Program-made: the position numbers and the translations under genes | Origin: Akkermansia sp. | Lineage (GTDB): Bacteria; Verrucomicrobiota; Verrucomicrobiia; Verrucomicrobiales; Akkermansiaceae | Length of the DNA stretch: 64,000 bases | Reading direction: 5' to 3' | Assembly (NCBI GenBank): GCA_030535795.1 | Contig: JAUNRE010000003.1 | Span: 1-64,000 of the forward strand | Notes under the pieces: generated by a model | Told to the model about the DNA's origin: nothing | Database searches by the model: none | Seen by the model: only the letters and a program-made list of their open reading frames with translations | In this document: one piece after another, positions 36,088 to 44,434 of the stretch | How positions within the stretch are numbered: the first letter of the stretch is position 1 | Layout: every line of letters starts with the position of its first letter

Positions 36088-36172
36088 GCCCATTCCGCGA
36101 ACTGACGCACTTTTCACCCCGTGCGGCCGCTCAATATCCGCGTGTATCATTCCGCCGGAAAGCGGGTTGTGC

Positions 36173-36201
36173 TTGCAATTTGTGCTGATTGATAGTATAG
36201 T
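36173..36201 (+). promoter_or_regulatory. Promoter of dxr
   Basis: TTGCAA (36173-36178), a 17-base spacer and TATAGT (36196-36201), ten bases before the dxr ATG. Confidence 0.72.
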
Positions 36202-36211
36202 TTGCGCAGAC

Positions 36212-37378
36212 ATGAAGCGAAAGAAGGTAGTAATACTCGGTTCTACAGGCAGCATCGGCACCAGTGCATTGAAAGTGGCTCGCGATATCCCCGAGCGCAT
36301 GGAGGTAGTGGGGCTGGCGGCGCACAGCAGCGTGGATGCTCTGGTGGCTCAGGCGGTAGAATTCGGCGTGAAGGAGGTGTGTATCTTCGACTCAGCAAAA
36401 GCTGCCGAGTTGCAGCGGCGCCTGCCTGCCGGTACACGAGTGCTGACCGGATTGGATGGCTTGTGTGAGCTGGCGACTCTGGCCGAGGCCGACATGGTGC
36501 TGGTTTCCATTATCGGCACGGCGGGGCTGAAGCCTACGTTGCAGGCAATCGAGGCCGGCAAGGATTTGGCTATTGCATCCAAGGAAATTCTGGTGATGGC
36601 GGGCGAGGTGGTGATGAATCGAGCCGCTGCCAGGGGTATCAACGTGCTGCCGGTGGATAGCGAGCACAATGCCATCTACCAGTGCCTTCAGGGGCATAAG
36701 GGCGGGGCTGAGCAGGTGAGCCGCCTTATCCTCACCGCCAGCGGAGGCCCGTTCCGTACCACACCCAGGGAAAAACTGGCCGAGGTGACGCTCGAACAGG
36801 CGCTTAACCACCCAACCTGGAAGATGGGACGAAAGATTACCATCGATTCGGCTACCCTCTTTAACAAGGGGCTGGAAATGATTGAGGCTCGCTGGCTTTT
36901 CGGTATTCCGATGGAGCGAGTGGATGTCATTGTGCACCCCCAGAGTATTGTTCACTCGCTGGTTGAGTATCAGGATGGTTCCATTCTGGCGCAGCTGAGC
37001 AGCAGTGATATGTGTTTCCCCATTCAGTATGCCGTAACCTGGCCGGATCGCACGGTGAACAGCTTGAAGAAGCTTGACTTGGCGCAGATTGCCGCGCTCA
37101 GGTTCGAGGCTCCCCGCTGGGATGATTTCCCCGCGTTGAATCTGGCTCGTCAGTCCGGGTTAGTGGGCGGTACGATGCCGGCCATGTTCAATGCCGCGAA
37201 TGAGGAAGCCGTGCAGGCTTTTGTGGATGGCAAGCTGGGATTCACCGGTATATGGGAGACGGTGGAGACGGTGCTCTCCAATGCTCGTCCGCGTGATTAC
37301 CGGGGGCAGCTGGATATGATACTGGAGGATGATGCATGGGCGCGCGAAGAGGCGCGGCGTGTGATATTCGGCAAATGA
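36212..37378 (+). CDS. dxr: 1-deoxy-D-xylulose 5-phosphate reductoisomerase
   Basis: A 388-aa NADPH-dependent enzyme of the MEP isoprenoid pathway. The nucleotide-binding start VVILGSTGSIGTSAL, the metal and substrate blocks PVDSEHNAIYQCL, TASGGPFR, LNHPTWKMGRKITIDSATLFNKGLE (in parts) and HPQSIVHSLVEY are all present, and the length is normal. The start is the ATG behind the promoter. The last codons overlap the start of the next gene (ATGA), implying coupled translation with the YeiB-like protein. Confidence 0.96.
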   Translation: MKRKKVVILGSTGSIGTSALKVARDIPERMEVVGLAAHSSVDALVAQAVEFGVKEVCIFDSAKAAELQRRLPAGTRVLTGLDGLCELATLAEADMVLVSIIGTAGLKPTLQAIEAGKDLAIASKEILVMAGEVVMNRAAARGINVLPVDSEHNAIYQCLQGHKGGAEQVSRLILTASGGPFRTTPREKLAEVTLEQALNHPTWKMGRKITIDSATLFNKGLEMIEARWLFGIPMERVDVIVHPQSIVHSLVEYQDGSILAQLSSSDMCFPIQYAVTWPDRTVNSLKKLDLAQIAALRFEAPRWDDFPALNLARQSGLVGGTMPAMFNAANEEAVQAFVDGKLGFTGIWETVETVLSNARPRDYRGQLDMILEDDAWAREEARRVIFGK

Positions 37379-38484
37379 GTGCAGATTCGCGTATACGGTC
37401 TGTCGATGCCGTGCGAGCCGTGGCTCTTTTCGGTATCCTGATGGCGCACTCGCACAATTTCTTCAACATTTGGCAGCCGGAAGTCCCGCCCGGGTGCTGT
37501 GATGGTGTGTGGGAGTGGTTGTACGCGAATGTGTTTGTGGGGAAGTTTTTCCTGGTATTTGCCTTTCTGTTCGGCCTGAGCTTTTTCCTGCAACTCGATA
37601 GAGCGGAAGCGAAGGGGGTAGACTTTCGTGGTCGTTTTGGCTGGCGACTGGTGTTACTGGCAGGCTTTGGCTTGGTGCACAGTTGGTTGTACTGTGGGGA
37701 TATCTTGCTCATTTTCTCCATTACCGGCTTTATTCCGGTGCTGCTGTGGCGGGTGCCCACGCGCTGGCTGGTTGGGCTTTGTGGGCTGTGCTTGTTGCAA
37801 CCGTTGGCGTTGTATCACTATGCCAGTGGGGCGCCGACTGCGATGAAAGATTGGTACGATGCGGTGCGCGTGGCCTACGATATTACCTGGGCGCCTTCCG
37901 CTCAAACATCTACTTTTTGCGAAATGGGCGAGTGGAATATCTGCCACGGCGTCTGGCATAGCTTCCTCTACACGGTGTATAGCTACCGCATCTGGGCGCT
38001 GGTGGGGATGTATTTGCTTGGGATGATAGCCGGGCGTCTCCGCGTGTTCCAAGGTAATATGCCTGGTTGGCGTTTTATCTTGCCTGTAGCGTCGCTGTGG
38101 GGGCTGGTACGTGGCCTCTGCTGCTGCTATGGTGGCGAAACGTATTGGTATGTCATAGAGCCTACGCTATTTGTATTCTGGTGTGTGCCTGTGCTTACCT
38201 ATGTGCTGGGAAGTATGCGCTTGCAGCGCGTTGTGGCACCACTGGGCAAGTTGGGGCGCTGTACGCTTACCTGCTACATCACACAGAGTATTGTCATGCT
38301 TTGGCTTATCTGTGGCTATGGTGCCGGGCTTATGGGTAGCTTGAGCATCAGCGCCGTCATGTCGCTGGGCGTTTGTCTGTACCTGGTGCAGCTGCTGGCC
38401 TGCAATACGTGGCTACACTTCTTCCGCTATGGCCCGCTGGAGGGGATGTGGCGTTATCTCACTCGCCTGGGGATGGGGCGGTAA
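37375..38484 (+). CDS. YeiB/DUF418-family membrane protein
   Basis: A 369-aa protein with about nine to ten hydrophobic segments. The N-terminus RIRSVDAVRAVALFGILMAH is the hallmark of the YeiB/DUF418 family, distantly related to membrane acyltransferases; function is not established. The C-terminal region keeps the DUF418 pattern LGKLGRCTLTCYITQSIVM. It overlaps dxr by four bases. Its substrate and any link to isoprenoid synthesis are unknown. Confidence 0.85.
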   Translation: MSADSRIRSVDAVRAVALFGILMAHSHNFFNIWQPEVPPGCCDGVWEWLYANVFVGKFFLVFAFLFGLSFFLQLDRAEAKGVDFRGRFGWRLVLLAGFGLVHSWLYCGDILLIFSITGFIPVLLWRVPTRWLVGLCGLCLLQPLALYHYASGAPTAMKDWYDAVRVAYDITWAPSAQTSTFCEMGEWNICHGVWHSFLYTVYSYRIWALVGMYLLGMIAGRLRVFQGNMPGWRFILPVASLWGLVRGLCCCYGGETYWYVIEPTLFVFWCVPVLTYVLGSMRLQRVVAPLGKLGRCTLTCYITQSIVMLWLICGYGAGLMGSLSISAVMSLGVCLYLVQLLACNTWLHFFRYGPLEGMWRYLTRLGMGR

Positions 38485-38911
38485 ATTGGTGTGGACGCCA
38501 CGTGCCCGCTGCGCTATGAGCAGCATTATTCCTTACAGAATATTGTGATTGATGGCGGGAAGTGTTGATTGAATCGGGATAGTAGTTTATTCTTATTATT
38601 AAGATAGGAATAATGATGGTTTGTATGAGGTATTGTGTTGTTCTTTTATATGTCTTTATGGTGCTATTGCAACATGAATACATCATTTCAACTGCTAGAG
38701 TATGGTCTAATCTTCTTTCTTTATGCTTTGTCTGGCAATCTCTAATGGAGGTTAGCGAGTATGCTGATTCGCGTGATTGTAGTGGAATGTTGTTGTTAAA
38801 AAAATACAAAATAATGCTTGACAAATTTTGAAATGTAATATACGGTGCGCCGCGTCAATCGCCCTACCGATTATTTGGTAACGGGTGCTACTCATTCTAT
38901 TTATCTCAAAT
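38485..38911. other. AT-rich intergenic stretch before the autotransporter
   Basis: About 430 bases with no gene I can support. It is clearly more AT-rich than its surroundings. A 72-codon open frame at 38613-38831 has no promoter, no start context and a random-looking sequence, so it is not called. A possible promoter, TTGACA at 38818-38823 with TATACG 15 bases later, lies near its right end. Confidence 0.6.
38818..38844 (+). promoter_or_regulatory. Possible promoter of the autotransporter gene
   Basis: Consensus TTGACA (38818-38823), but the best -10 box, TATACG (38839-38844), is at a short 15-base spacing. The leader would be about 60 bases, unlike the short leaders elsewhere. Confidence 0.4.
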
Positions 38912-41380
38912 ATGAAAAAAACGAAGTTATTGCTTGCCGTGCTTGCCATCTGCCCGATGGTAGGTTATACATATGCCGACGTCGTCGACTTCAATTATTC
39001 AGACTACAGTAGTTTTCAGCAGACCGTAACTGAAGGGAAGCTGGTAACTGTAGCCGGCACCGGCAATGGTGAGGATTATAGCCGGTTCGACATGTACGAG
39101 GGGGATTCTCCTAATTCTGGAAAGAAACCAGACTTCGACAAAGGTTTTATTCTCGGTGGTTCTGCGAATGGACTTGTATCTACAAATGCCAGCGGTAACC
39201 CGACTGTAGAATCTGTTAGCATCACAACCAATGGTATCACCGGTGCAAGTATTGCCGGTATTGGTTTTGCTAGCTGTTCGGTAACTGGTGCTATTGATAT
39301 CGATGTAAATGGCGGCACGTATAATATGGTGATCGGTGGTGTGGCCTACGAGCTTACAACTGTTCTTCCTGTTGACAGTGGGTCTATTTATAACGCTCCT
39401 GAAAAATCTGCCGGAAACAATATCTCCATTACTCTCAACAACGGTGCTGATGTCTATTTGCTTTACGGTGGTCATTACTTTTCGGGGCCAGTAACCTCAT
39501 ATTTCGGTAGTCGTGAGAACGATGCGTACCCGAGTGAAAACTATGACAAGCTGATGGCTGATAACCCTTGGGCTGTTGGTGGTAATGTTGATATTGTGGT
39601 GAATGATGCCCGGATTGGTGGTCTGTATGCCTCCGGTAACAACATGCACTCCGTGGATGGGAATGTATCCGTTAAGATTTATAGCGGTGAGGTCTACGGT
39701 GAGTTCGTTGCCGGACCGATGAGTTGTCACTCCCACATTGGCGGTGATATGAAACTTCTGGTTACCGGTGACGCTGAGATAAAATGCGCTATCTATGGCG
39801 GTCACTGGGTGAATGACACCTACATGACGCAAGGCGCTGCACCTACCATTAAAGGCGATACATCCTTTGAGTTCAGCGGTCAGTCTGTCATGCATAATGA
39901 TGTTTTCTTGCTTGGTCCTGGTGTCCATCTGGAGGGCGACGGCCGTGTTTCACTTCAGGATAACGCTGAGATAAAGGGCACGCTGTATGCAAAGCATAGT
40001 AAATCAACCGTTTCTGAAGATACTGAGCTGTCCCTGACAGTAGGTGGCGCAAACAACAAGCCCTATATCGGCTCTGTCGGTGGTATCCTTCGTTTCGACA
40101 AAATGGTTGTCAGTGAGGATTCTCGGCTTACTCTGACTGGTAGCAATGTGTTTGATACTCCCCGACAGACATATACCATCAACGAAGGAAACCGTACCAC
40201 GGCTGTGATTACGCTGACGGATAAAGCTTCTGTTTCTGTTGATAAGCCGCTTTCGCTTGCTGTGAACTTTAAGGGGAATGGTGCTCCCGGGCGTTACAAA
40301 ATAATCGATGCCAGCGCAGTTAAGTCTGCTGTCGACCTCTCTGGCTGGAATGCTGATATGGTGACTATGGTAGGCGGTAATATCCCCTTTGAGGACATGT
40401 TCTGGGAGGATGAGGTGCTTTACATCATGTTTGAAGGTAAGCCCGTAATACCCATCGATTTGGATTTTGCTGATGCTGTTAAAGCCTCCGGATGGGCGAT
40501 ATTCAGTGGTGGTCAGGCCTTTAGTCGCGCCATTACCGCTAATCATTTCAATTCCGTACAGCTCAATGCCAACGCATATTCCGCTGACGCAATTCGCAGT
40601 GGTAAGGAAGGTATCACGTATGGTGCTACCGGTCGTACGATTGCGTGGTTCTCGGGCTATGGTCAGCTGGGGCGCATCAGTGGCAATGGTGCAGATTATG
40701 GTTTGTATGGTGCAGCCGTGGGGCTGGAGCGCAAGTTTGGCCAACACCGCAGTATTGGTCTCGCTTTCGGTTATGATTGGGGCAAGATTTCTCCATTCTC
40801 CTGTTCTTCCATTGACCAGGATTCTATGCGTTTTGCTGTATATGGTCAATATGGTACGTGGAAGGCAGGCTCTGGCAACATTGTACTGGATTGGTCTGTA
40901 GCGTATGGTGATACCACTTCCTCTCATGATAATGTGGAGGGAGATTGGAGCCAGGATAGCTGGCTGTTTGACCTGCGTGGTACATACTTCAGAAGAGTCT
41001 CTAACCGCTCTGTAGGTTATGGCTTCATGTCTGGTCAGTACTATGAGCAGAGCGGGGCTACTGTGGGTAACATGGAGTTTTCTTCCATGAAAAACCTGCG
41101 CCTGAAAGCCGGTGGTGGTATGAGCTATGCTGTTTCTCCGCGTACTTCTGTGTATGGTGAAGCTGCCTTGTTCTATGATGCCGTGCGTGAGGATTCATGC
41201 ATGTATGCAGATGGCGAATGCTATGAAGGCACAAATCCCGGTCGTACCGGTGTTAACGTAGGCGTAGGCGCGTCCTATATCATCAATGACCGCTGGACCG
41301 CACGTGGTAACTATAGCTTTGATGCAGCTAAGGATCACATCGAACATAATATGGATTTCGGTGTTATCTACAGCTTCTGA
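38912..41380 (+). CDS. Autotransporter with beta-helix passenger and outer-membrane barrel
   Basis: An 822-aa protein with a signal peptide (MKKTKLLLAVLAICPMVGYT). A Gly/Asn/Ser-rich passenger follows (about 25-520), with repeated beta-strand units such as GGNVDIVVNDARIGGLYASG and DGNVSVKIYSGEVYGEF. A C-terminal autotransporter barrel (about 545-822) ends in the required aromatic residue (DFGVIYSF). The barrel inserts in the outer membrane and exposes the passenger. No protease or adhesin motif is recognised in the passenger. The gene has lower G+C than its neighbours and its own terminator. Confidence 0.9.
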   Translation: MKKTKLLLAVLAICPMVGYTYADVVDFNYSDYSSFQQTVTEGKLVTVAGTGNGEDYSRFDMYEGDSPNSGKKPDFDKGFILGGSANGLVSTNASGNPTVESVSITTNGITGASIAGIGFASCSVTGAIDIDVNGGTYNMVIGGVAYELTTVLPVDSGSIYNAPEKSAGNNISITLNNGADVYLLYGGHYFSGPVTSYFGSRENDAYPSENYDKLMADNPWAVGGNVDIVVNDARIGGLYASGNNMHSVDGNVSVKIYSGEVYGEFVAGPMSCHSHIGGDMKLLVTGDAEIKCAIYGGHWVNDTYMTQGAAPTIKGDTSFEFSGQSVMHNDVFLLGPGVHLEGDGRVSLQDNAEIKGTLYAKHSKSTVSEDTELSLTVGGANNKPYIGSVGGILRFDKMVVSEDSRLTLTGSNVFDTPRQTYTINEGNRTTAVITLTDKASVSVDKPLSLAVNFKGNGAPGRYKIIDASAVKSAVDLSGWNADMVTMVGGNIPFEDMFWEDEVLYIMFEGKPVIPIDLDFADAVKASGWAIFSGGQAFSRAITANHFNSVQLNANAYSADAIRSGKEGITYGATGRTIAWFSGYGQLGRISGNGADYGLYGAAVGLERKFGQHRSIGLAFGYDWGKISPFSCSSIDQDSMRFAVYGQYGTWKAGSGNIVLDWSVAYGDTTSSHDNVEGDWSQDSWLFDLRGTYFRRVSNRSVGYGFMSGQYYEQSGATVGNMEFSSMKNLRLKAGGGMSYAVSPRTSVYGEAALFYDAVREDSCMYADGECYEGTNPGRTGVNVGVGASYIINDRWTARGNYSFDAAKDHIEHNMDFGVIYSF

Positions 41381-41408
41381 TAAGGTGTTGTTTTCCGTAT
41401 AATCTATC

Positions 41409-41448
41409 GCAGAGCCGCATTCGATACTGGTGCGGCTCTGCTTTTTTT
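41409..41448 (+). terminator. Rho-independent terminator of the autotransporter gene
   Basis: An 11-bp perfect stem (41409-41419 with 41431-41441) followed by seven T residues. It is 28 bases past the stop codon. Confidence 0.93.
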
Positions 41449-41469
41449 GGGGGAGGTCTTACAGCTACC

Positions 41470-42342
41470 TTACTCGGCTGGGGATGGCGGCAGCGGCGTT
41501 TCGCTAGTTGCGGGCAGGAGTCTCTCTTGTTGCAGCTCTTTTAGGAGTGCCGGGTTGCACTTTTGCATGTGGTTCACACAGAAGTTTTTGTGCTCATTAT
41601 TGAGTGAAAGCCCGTGACGTAGTGCCCAGGCGGTGGAGAGCCCCTTATCGTTGTCATCAGCGCTTACGAGGGGCAAGAGCGCATAAAGCTCTGCTAATTT
41701 TTGGTTCGGGGCAGATGCGACGTTGCCCCCATGTGCCAGCATGAAATCCAGCAGCTCCAAGCGCGTGTCAGGGGGCATGATTGTTTCAAAATCGAGGTGG
41801 ACGCCATTGAAAGTTTCCCATATCAGGTTGCTCTGTCCGCCGGATGTGGACGCTACAGGTGCCGTCCATGGAACGTAAACGTGATTCGGGTCAGCACCCC
41901 GGCGGATGAATTCTTTGAGCAGGTCAAACTTATGGAACTTGAGCGCAAAATCTGCCACCGGTATGCCCGTGGTCAGCAAAATGTCACCTTTGCCGGAGCG
42001 CATGCTTTCATGCAGTGCCGCTCGGGCTGTCATGCAGAGTTCGCGCCTCCCCAATAACAAGGCCGGTATCATACCCCATTTCCTTTTGCGTAGCCACTGG
42101 GTACCGGGGGCGAGTTCGCCCTCATAAAAGAACGTGAGCCCGGCGATTTCAGCGCTGTTGCGCAGGCTGTTGTCGATATCCAGTAGGTCGGCTTTCTGTT
42201 GCTCGCTCCAGCTCTCGTGGCAGACCGGGGGCTCTATCGACTGCCATGAGTTCACCCAATAGCAAAAGAGATGCCAGGCCGCTATAAGTAACACCGCCAG
42301 GACGGCAATGACTGCGAGAATGCTGAGCAGAACACGTTTCAT
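41470..42342 (-). CDS. Membrane-anchored protein with ankyrin-like repeats
   Basis: A 290-aa protein with an N-terminal hydrophobic helix (residues 4-30) that should act as an anchor or uncleaved signal. The body has degenerate ankyrin-like helices, clearest in GIPVADFALKFHKFDLLKEF followed by IRRGADPNHVYVP and in LLDFMLAHGGNVASA. It resembles other ankyrin-type proteins of this genome but has few perfect repeats. It is convergent with the autotransporter gene and divergent from the six-gene operon. Confidence 0.75.
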   Translation of the reverse strand: MKRVLLSILAVIAVLAVLLIAAWHLFCYWVNSWQSIEPPVCHESWSEQQKADLLDIDNSLRNSAEIAGLTFFYEGELAPGTQWLRKRKWGMIPALLLGRRELCMTARAALHESMRSGKGDILLTTGIPVADFALKFHKFDLLKEFIRRGADPNHVYVPWTAPVASTSGGQSNLIWETFNGVHLDFETIMPPDTRLELLDFMLAHGGNVASAPNQKLAELYALLPLVSADDNDKGLSTAWALRHGLSLNNEHKNFCVNHMQKCNPALLKELQQERLLPATSETPLPPSPAE

Positions 42343-42445
42343 GGTATCGGAAGGTGTGGGGTGGGCGCTAGTTATTGTACGCTAATCGAAGAAATATTGC
42401 AAGCAAACAATTGAGTAAATTTACTGAGGAAAACGTGTTTTGGGC

Positions 42446-42474
42446 TTGTAAGATAACCGTTTTTTTGCTAAAAA
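42446..42474 (+). promoter_or_regulatory. Putative promoter of the six-gene ATPase/HNH operon
   Basis: TTGTAA (42446-42451), a 17-base spacer and TAAAAA (42469-42474) within an AT-rich stretch. It supports ATG 42498 as the first start, because the alternative ATG at 42474 overlaps the -10 box. Confidence 0.45.
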
Positions 42475-42497
42475 TGTCGTGTGCTTTGAATGCGACT

Positions 42498-42935
42498 ATG
42501 GATACAGAAAAAGAGAAAGAATTGAAGGAGTGGAAGATGTGCCAGCTTTTCAAATTGCAGGCTGAACTGGCATCTTTTGGCGGTAAAACGTTGCCCGTGT
42601 GGGAAAAGAATCTGACCCCGAATCAGGTAGATGAGAAAATTGATGACGCCAATGCGCCGATTACCGGTCGCTATGCTGATATGTGGTATGAGGCACGTAC
42701 CGGGTGTCTGAATATCATTCAAAAGACTGAGCTCGATACACGCGATTACAGTAATTGGTTGCTCGATAAGCGTTTGAATCTTCGTCGTGAGCTCGAAGAA
42801 TACGGTATGAAAACTCTGCCTGAACTTGCCGCTGCTTTGGGAAATAACAAAGAGTTCCTGTCAAAAATTGACAGTCAGTGGTGCGACACGTGGAAAAAGG
42901 CTCTGAGCCTTGTAACTCCGCAAGACAATAAGTAA
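42498..42935 (+). CDS. Operon gene 1: 145-aa protein with internal duplication
   Basis: A charged, cytoplasmic-looking helical protein. Two copies of a unit of about 45 residues can be aligned: LQAELASFGGKTLPVWEKN near residues 20-38 and LRRELEEYGMKTLPELAAA near 94-112. Each is followed by a KID and a (D)-x-W-x-x-A ending (DMWYEA and DTWKKA). I recognise no family. It is the first gene of the operon and is 10 bases from the next gene. Start 42498 is chosen from the promoter position. Confidence 0.72.
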   Translation: MDTEKEKELKEWKMCQLFKLQAELASFGGKTLPVWEKNLTPNQVDEKIDDANAPITGRYADMWYEARTGCLNIIQKTELDTRDYSNWLLDKRLNLRRELEEYGMKTLPELAAALGNNKEFLSKIDSQWCDTWKKALSLVTPQDNK

Positions 42936-42945
42936 AGCTCGTCTC

Positions 42946-43488
42946 ATGCAATCGTTGGTCTCTCTGAACGCTGACGTGATGCAGCAGCATCAGCCGTTGG
43001 TGGACTCTCTCATGGAGGAGGCCGCTGCGCTGAGGCAGGAGGAAATTCAATTCGCAAAGGCGTTTGCCAAATTGCCGAAGGAATTGCAAACGCCTGAGCT
43101 GTTTGAATTATTTTTCAGGGATATACATTCTGCGCATGCTGAGTTAATCCGCCGTCTGAACGATATATTAGAAAGTAAGGTAAGCGAGGCCTTGGCCAGG
43201 TCTATTGATGCGGGAAATGAATTGTGCGCTGAGCTTCAGGGGAAAAAGCAAGTTATATCAAATCTTTCAGAAAATATAAATCAAGTTAGAGGAGAGCTTG
43301 CTGAGGCGCCCAAGATATTGGGAGAGCTATACCGTTCTTTGGAAAAAAGATTCAGAGGCATTTTCGGCGGTTTGTCGCAAGAAGAAGAAAAGTACTTGGC
43401 TACTCTGCATCATGTGGCAGAAATAATGCGCAAGCAGGCAGCTGTACTTGAGGAAAATATGGAGGTAGCCACGCAGGCTAAGAAGTAA
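42946..43488 (+). CDS. Operon gene 2: coiled-coil protein
   Basis: A 180-aa protein predicted almost wholly helical, with heptad-like Leu/Ile spacing from about 10 to 175 (VDSLMEEAAALRQEEIQFA, HAELIRRLNDILESKVSEAL, QVISNLSENINQVRGELAEA). No signal peptide, no membrane segment and no known domain. In an operon with an ATPase, such a protein could be a structural rod or adaptor; this is inference. The coding region has low G+C compared with most of the window. Confidence 0.75.
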   Translation: MQSLVSLNADVMQQHQPLVDSLMEEAAALRQEEIQFAKAFAKLPKELQTPELFELFFRDIHSAHAELIRRLNDILESKVSEALARSIDAGNELCAELQGKKQVISNLSENINQVRGELAEAPKILGELYRSLEKRFRGIFGGLSQEEEKYLATLHHVAEIMRKQAAVLEENMEVATQAKK

Positions 43489-43507
43489 TCCTTCTTTACT
43501 TCAAATA

Positions 43508-44434
43508 ATGAGAGAGACTTCGATTCAGATAGCTCTTGCTGAGCAAGTGAGAACTCGTTGGGTAGAATGTCTGCAAAGTTTTCGCTCCGCTAAATCTTCC
43601 TATAGCGGGGCAGAGTACGACCGGGCTTTTTGGCAGAATCCGGAGGACTGGCCTGAATTTCTTGCTGAAAACAAGCAATCTGTTGCCAATATTTTATTTA
43701 AGCCTGAGAATCAGCCTGAAGGTACGCTAGCTCAGGAGGCCGATTATCCTTATGTTTTTGCTGAGTATCTGGATGGGGTGTATAGTGTTTGCTTGAAGCC
43801 GTGTGCTGATTTTGATTGGAAGAGGTTTGATGATGCGGAATTTTCACCATTCCACAAGAGGCAATTCGATAAACTGCGACCAAAGTTTACCGACCAGCGT
43901 GACCGTGAAGCTGTGTGGGCGGTGATAGGTGGTGAGGGGGACAAGGAGTTTTGTCCAAATGTTTCGGCACGGATTCACCGCCTGAAGCGTGTGACTCCTG
44001 AGGCGTTGCAGGGGGTATCGATTCATGCTGATTTGACTTTAGATTCCTTAGAACTGCAGATTGCAGAGGCTGGCAACATACGCCGCATTTCATTACCTCA
44101 ATGGGGGGTGCTAAGCTATTTATCCCGCTTTCATCCTCAGTTGACCGCAGAAAGAAATAGAGGTAGTCTATACAGCTTGCTGAAGAATAGCGCAACTTAC
44201 ATTACGGATGAAGAAGGCAATTTCGCGGACGATATTGAGCCGCGAGAACTCATGCTGAGTGTTTATGTGAATCGCTTGCAGCACCTCATTCCCTTCATGC
44301 CGGAGTGCGCCCTGCGTTTAACCGGGTGGTTCTGCTGTGAATTGTTGCAGCAAGAGGTCGAGAGGCAGATAAAGCCGCGAGTTCGCAGTATTCATTTTGG
44401 ATATCCCTATCAGACAATCAATTATGAACGATAA
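43508..44434 (+). CDS. Operon gene 3: 308-aa protein of unknown function
   Basis: A cytoplasmic-looking alpha/beta protein with many Trp and Phe residues (EYDRAFWQNPEDWPEFLAE, FAEYLDGVYSVCLKPCADFD). It has no recognised motif. Its stop lies 11 bases inside the ATPase gene, so the two are translationally coupled, which commonly marks subunits of one complex. The G+C of sampled 60-base stretches is 42-48%, below most neighbouring housekeeping genes. Confidence 0.75.
   Translation: MRETSIQIALAEQVRTRWVECLQSFRSAKSSYSGAEYDRAFWQNPEDWPEFLAENKQSVANILFKPENQPEGTLAQEADYPYVFAEYLDGVYSVCLKPCADFDWKRFDDAEFSPFHKRQFDKLRPKFTDQRDREAVWAVIGGEGDKEFCPNVSARIHRLKRVTPEALQGVSIHADLTLDSLELQIAEAGNIRRISLPQWGVLSYLSRFHPQLTAERNRGSLYSLLKNSATYITDEEGNFADDIEPRELMLSVYVNRLQHLIPFMPECALRLTGWFCCELLQQEVERQIKPRVRSIHFGYPYQTINYER

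Noticed and set aside
38613-38831. A possible 72-aa membrane peptide in the AT-rich intergenic region
   Set aside because: No promoter or start context, no family, and the autotransporter's likely -35 box lies inside it.
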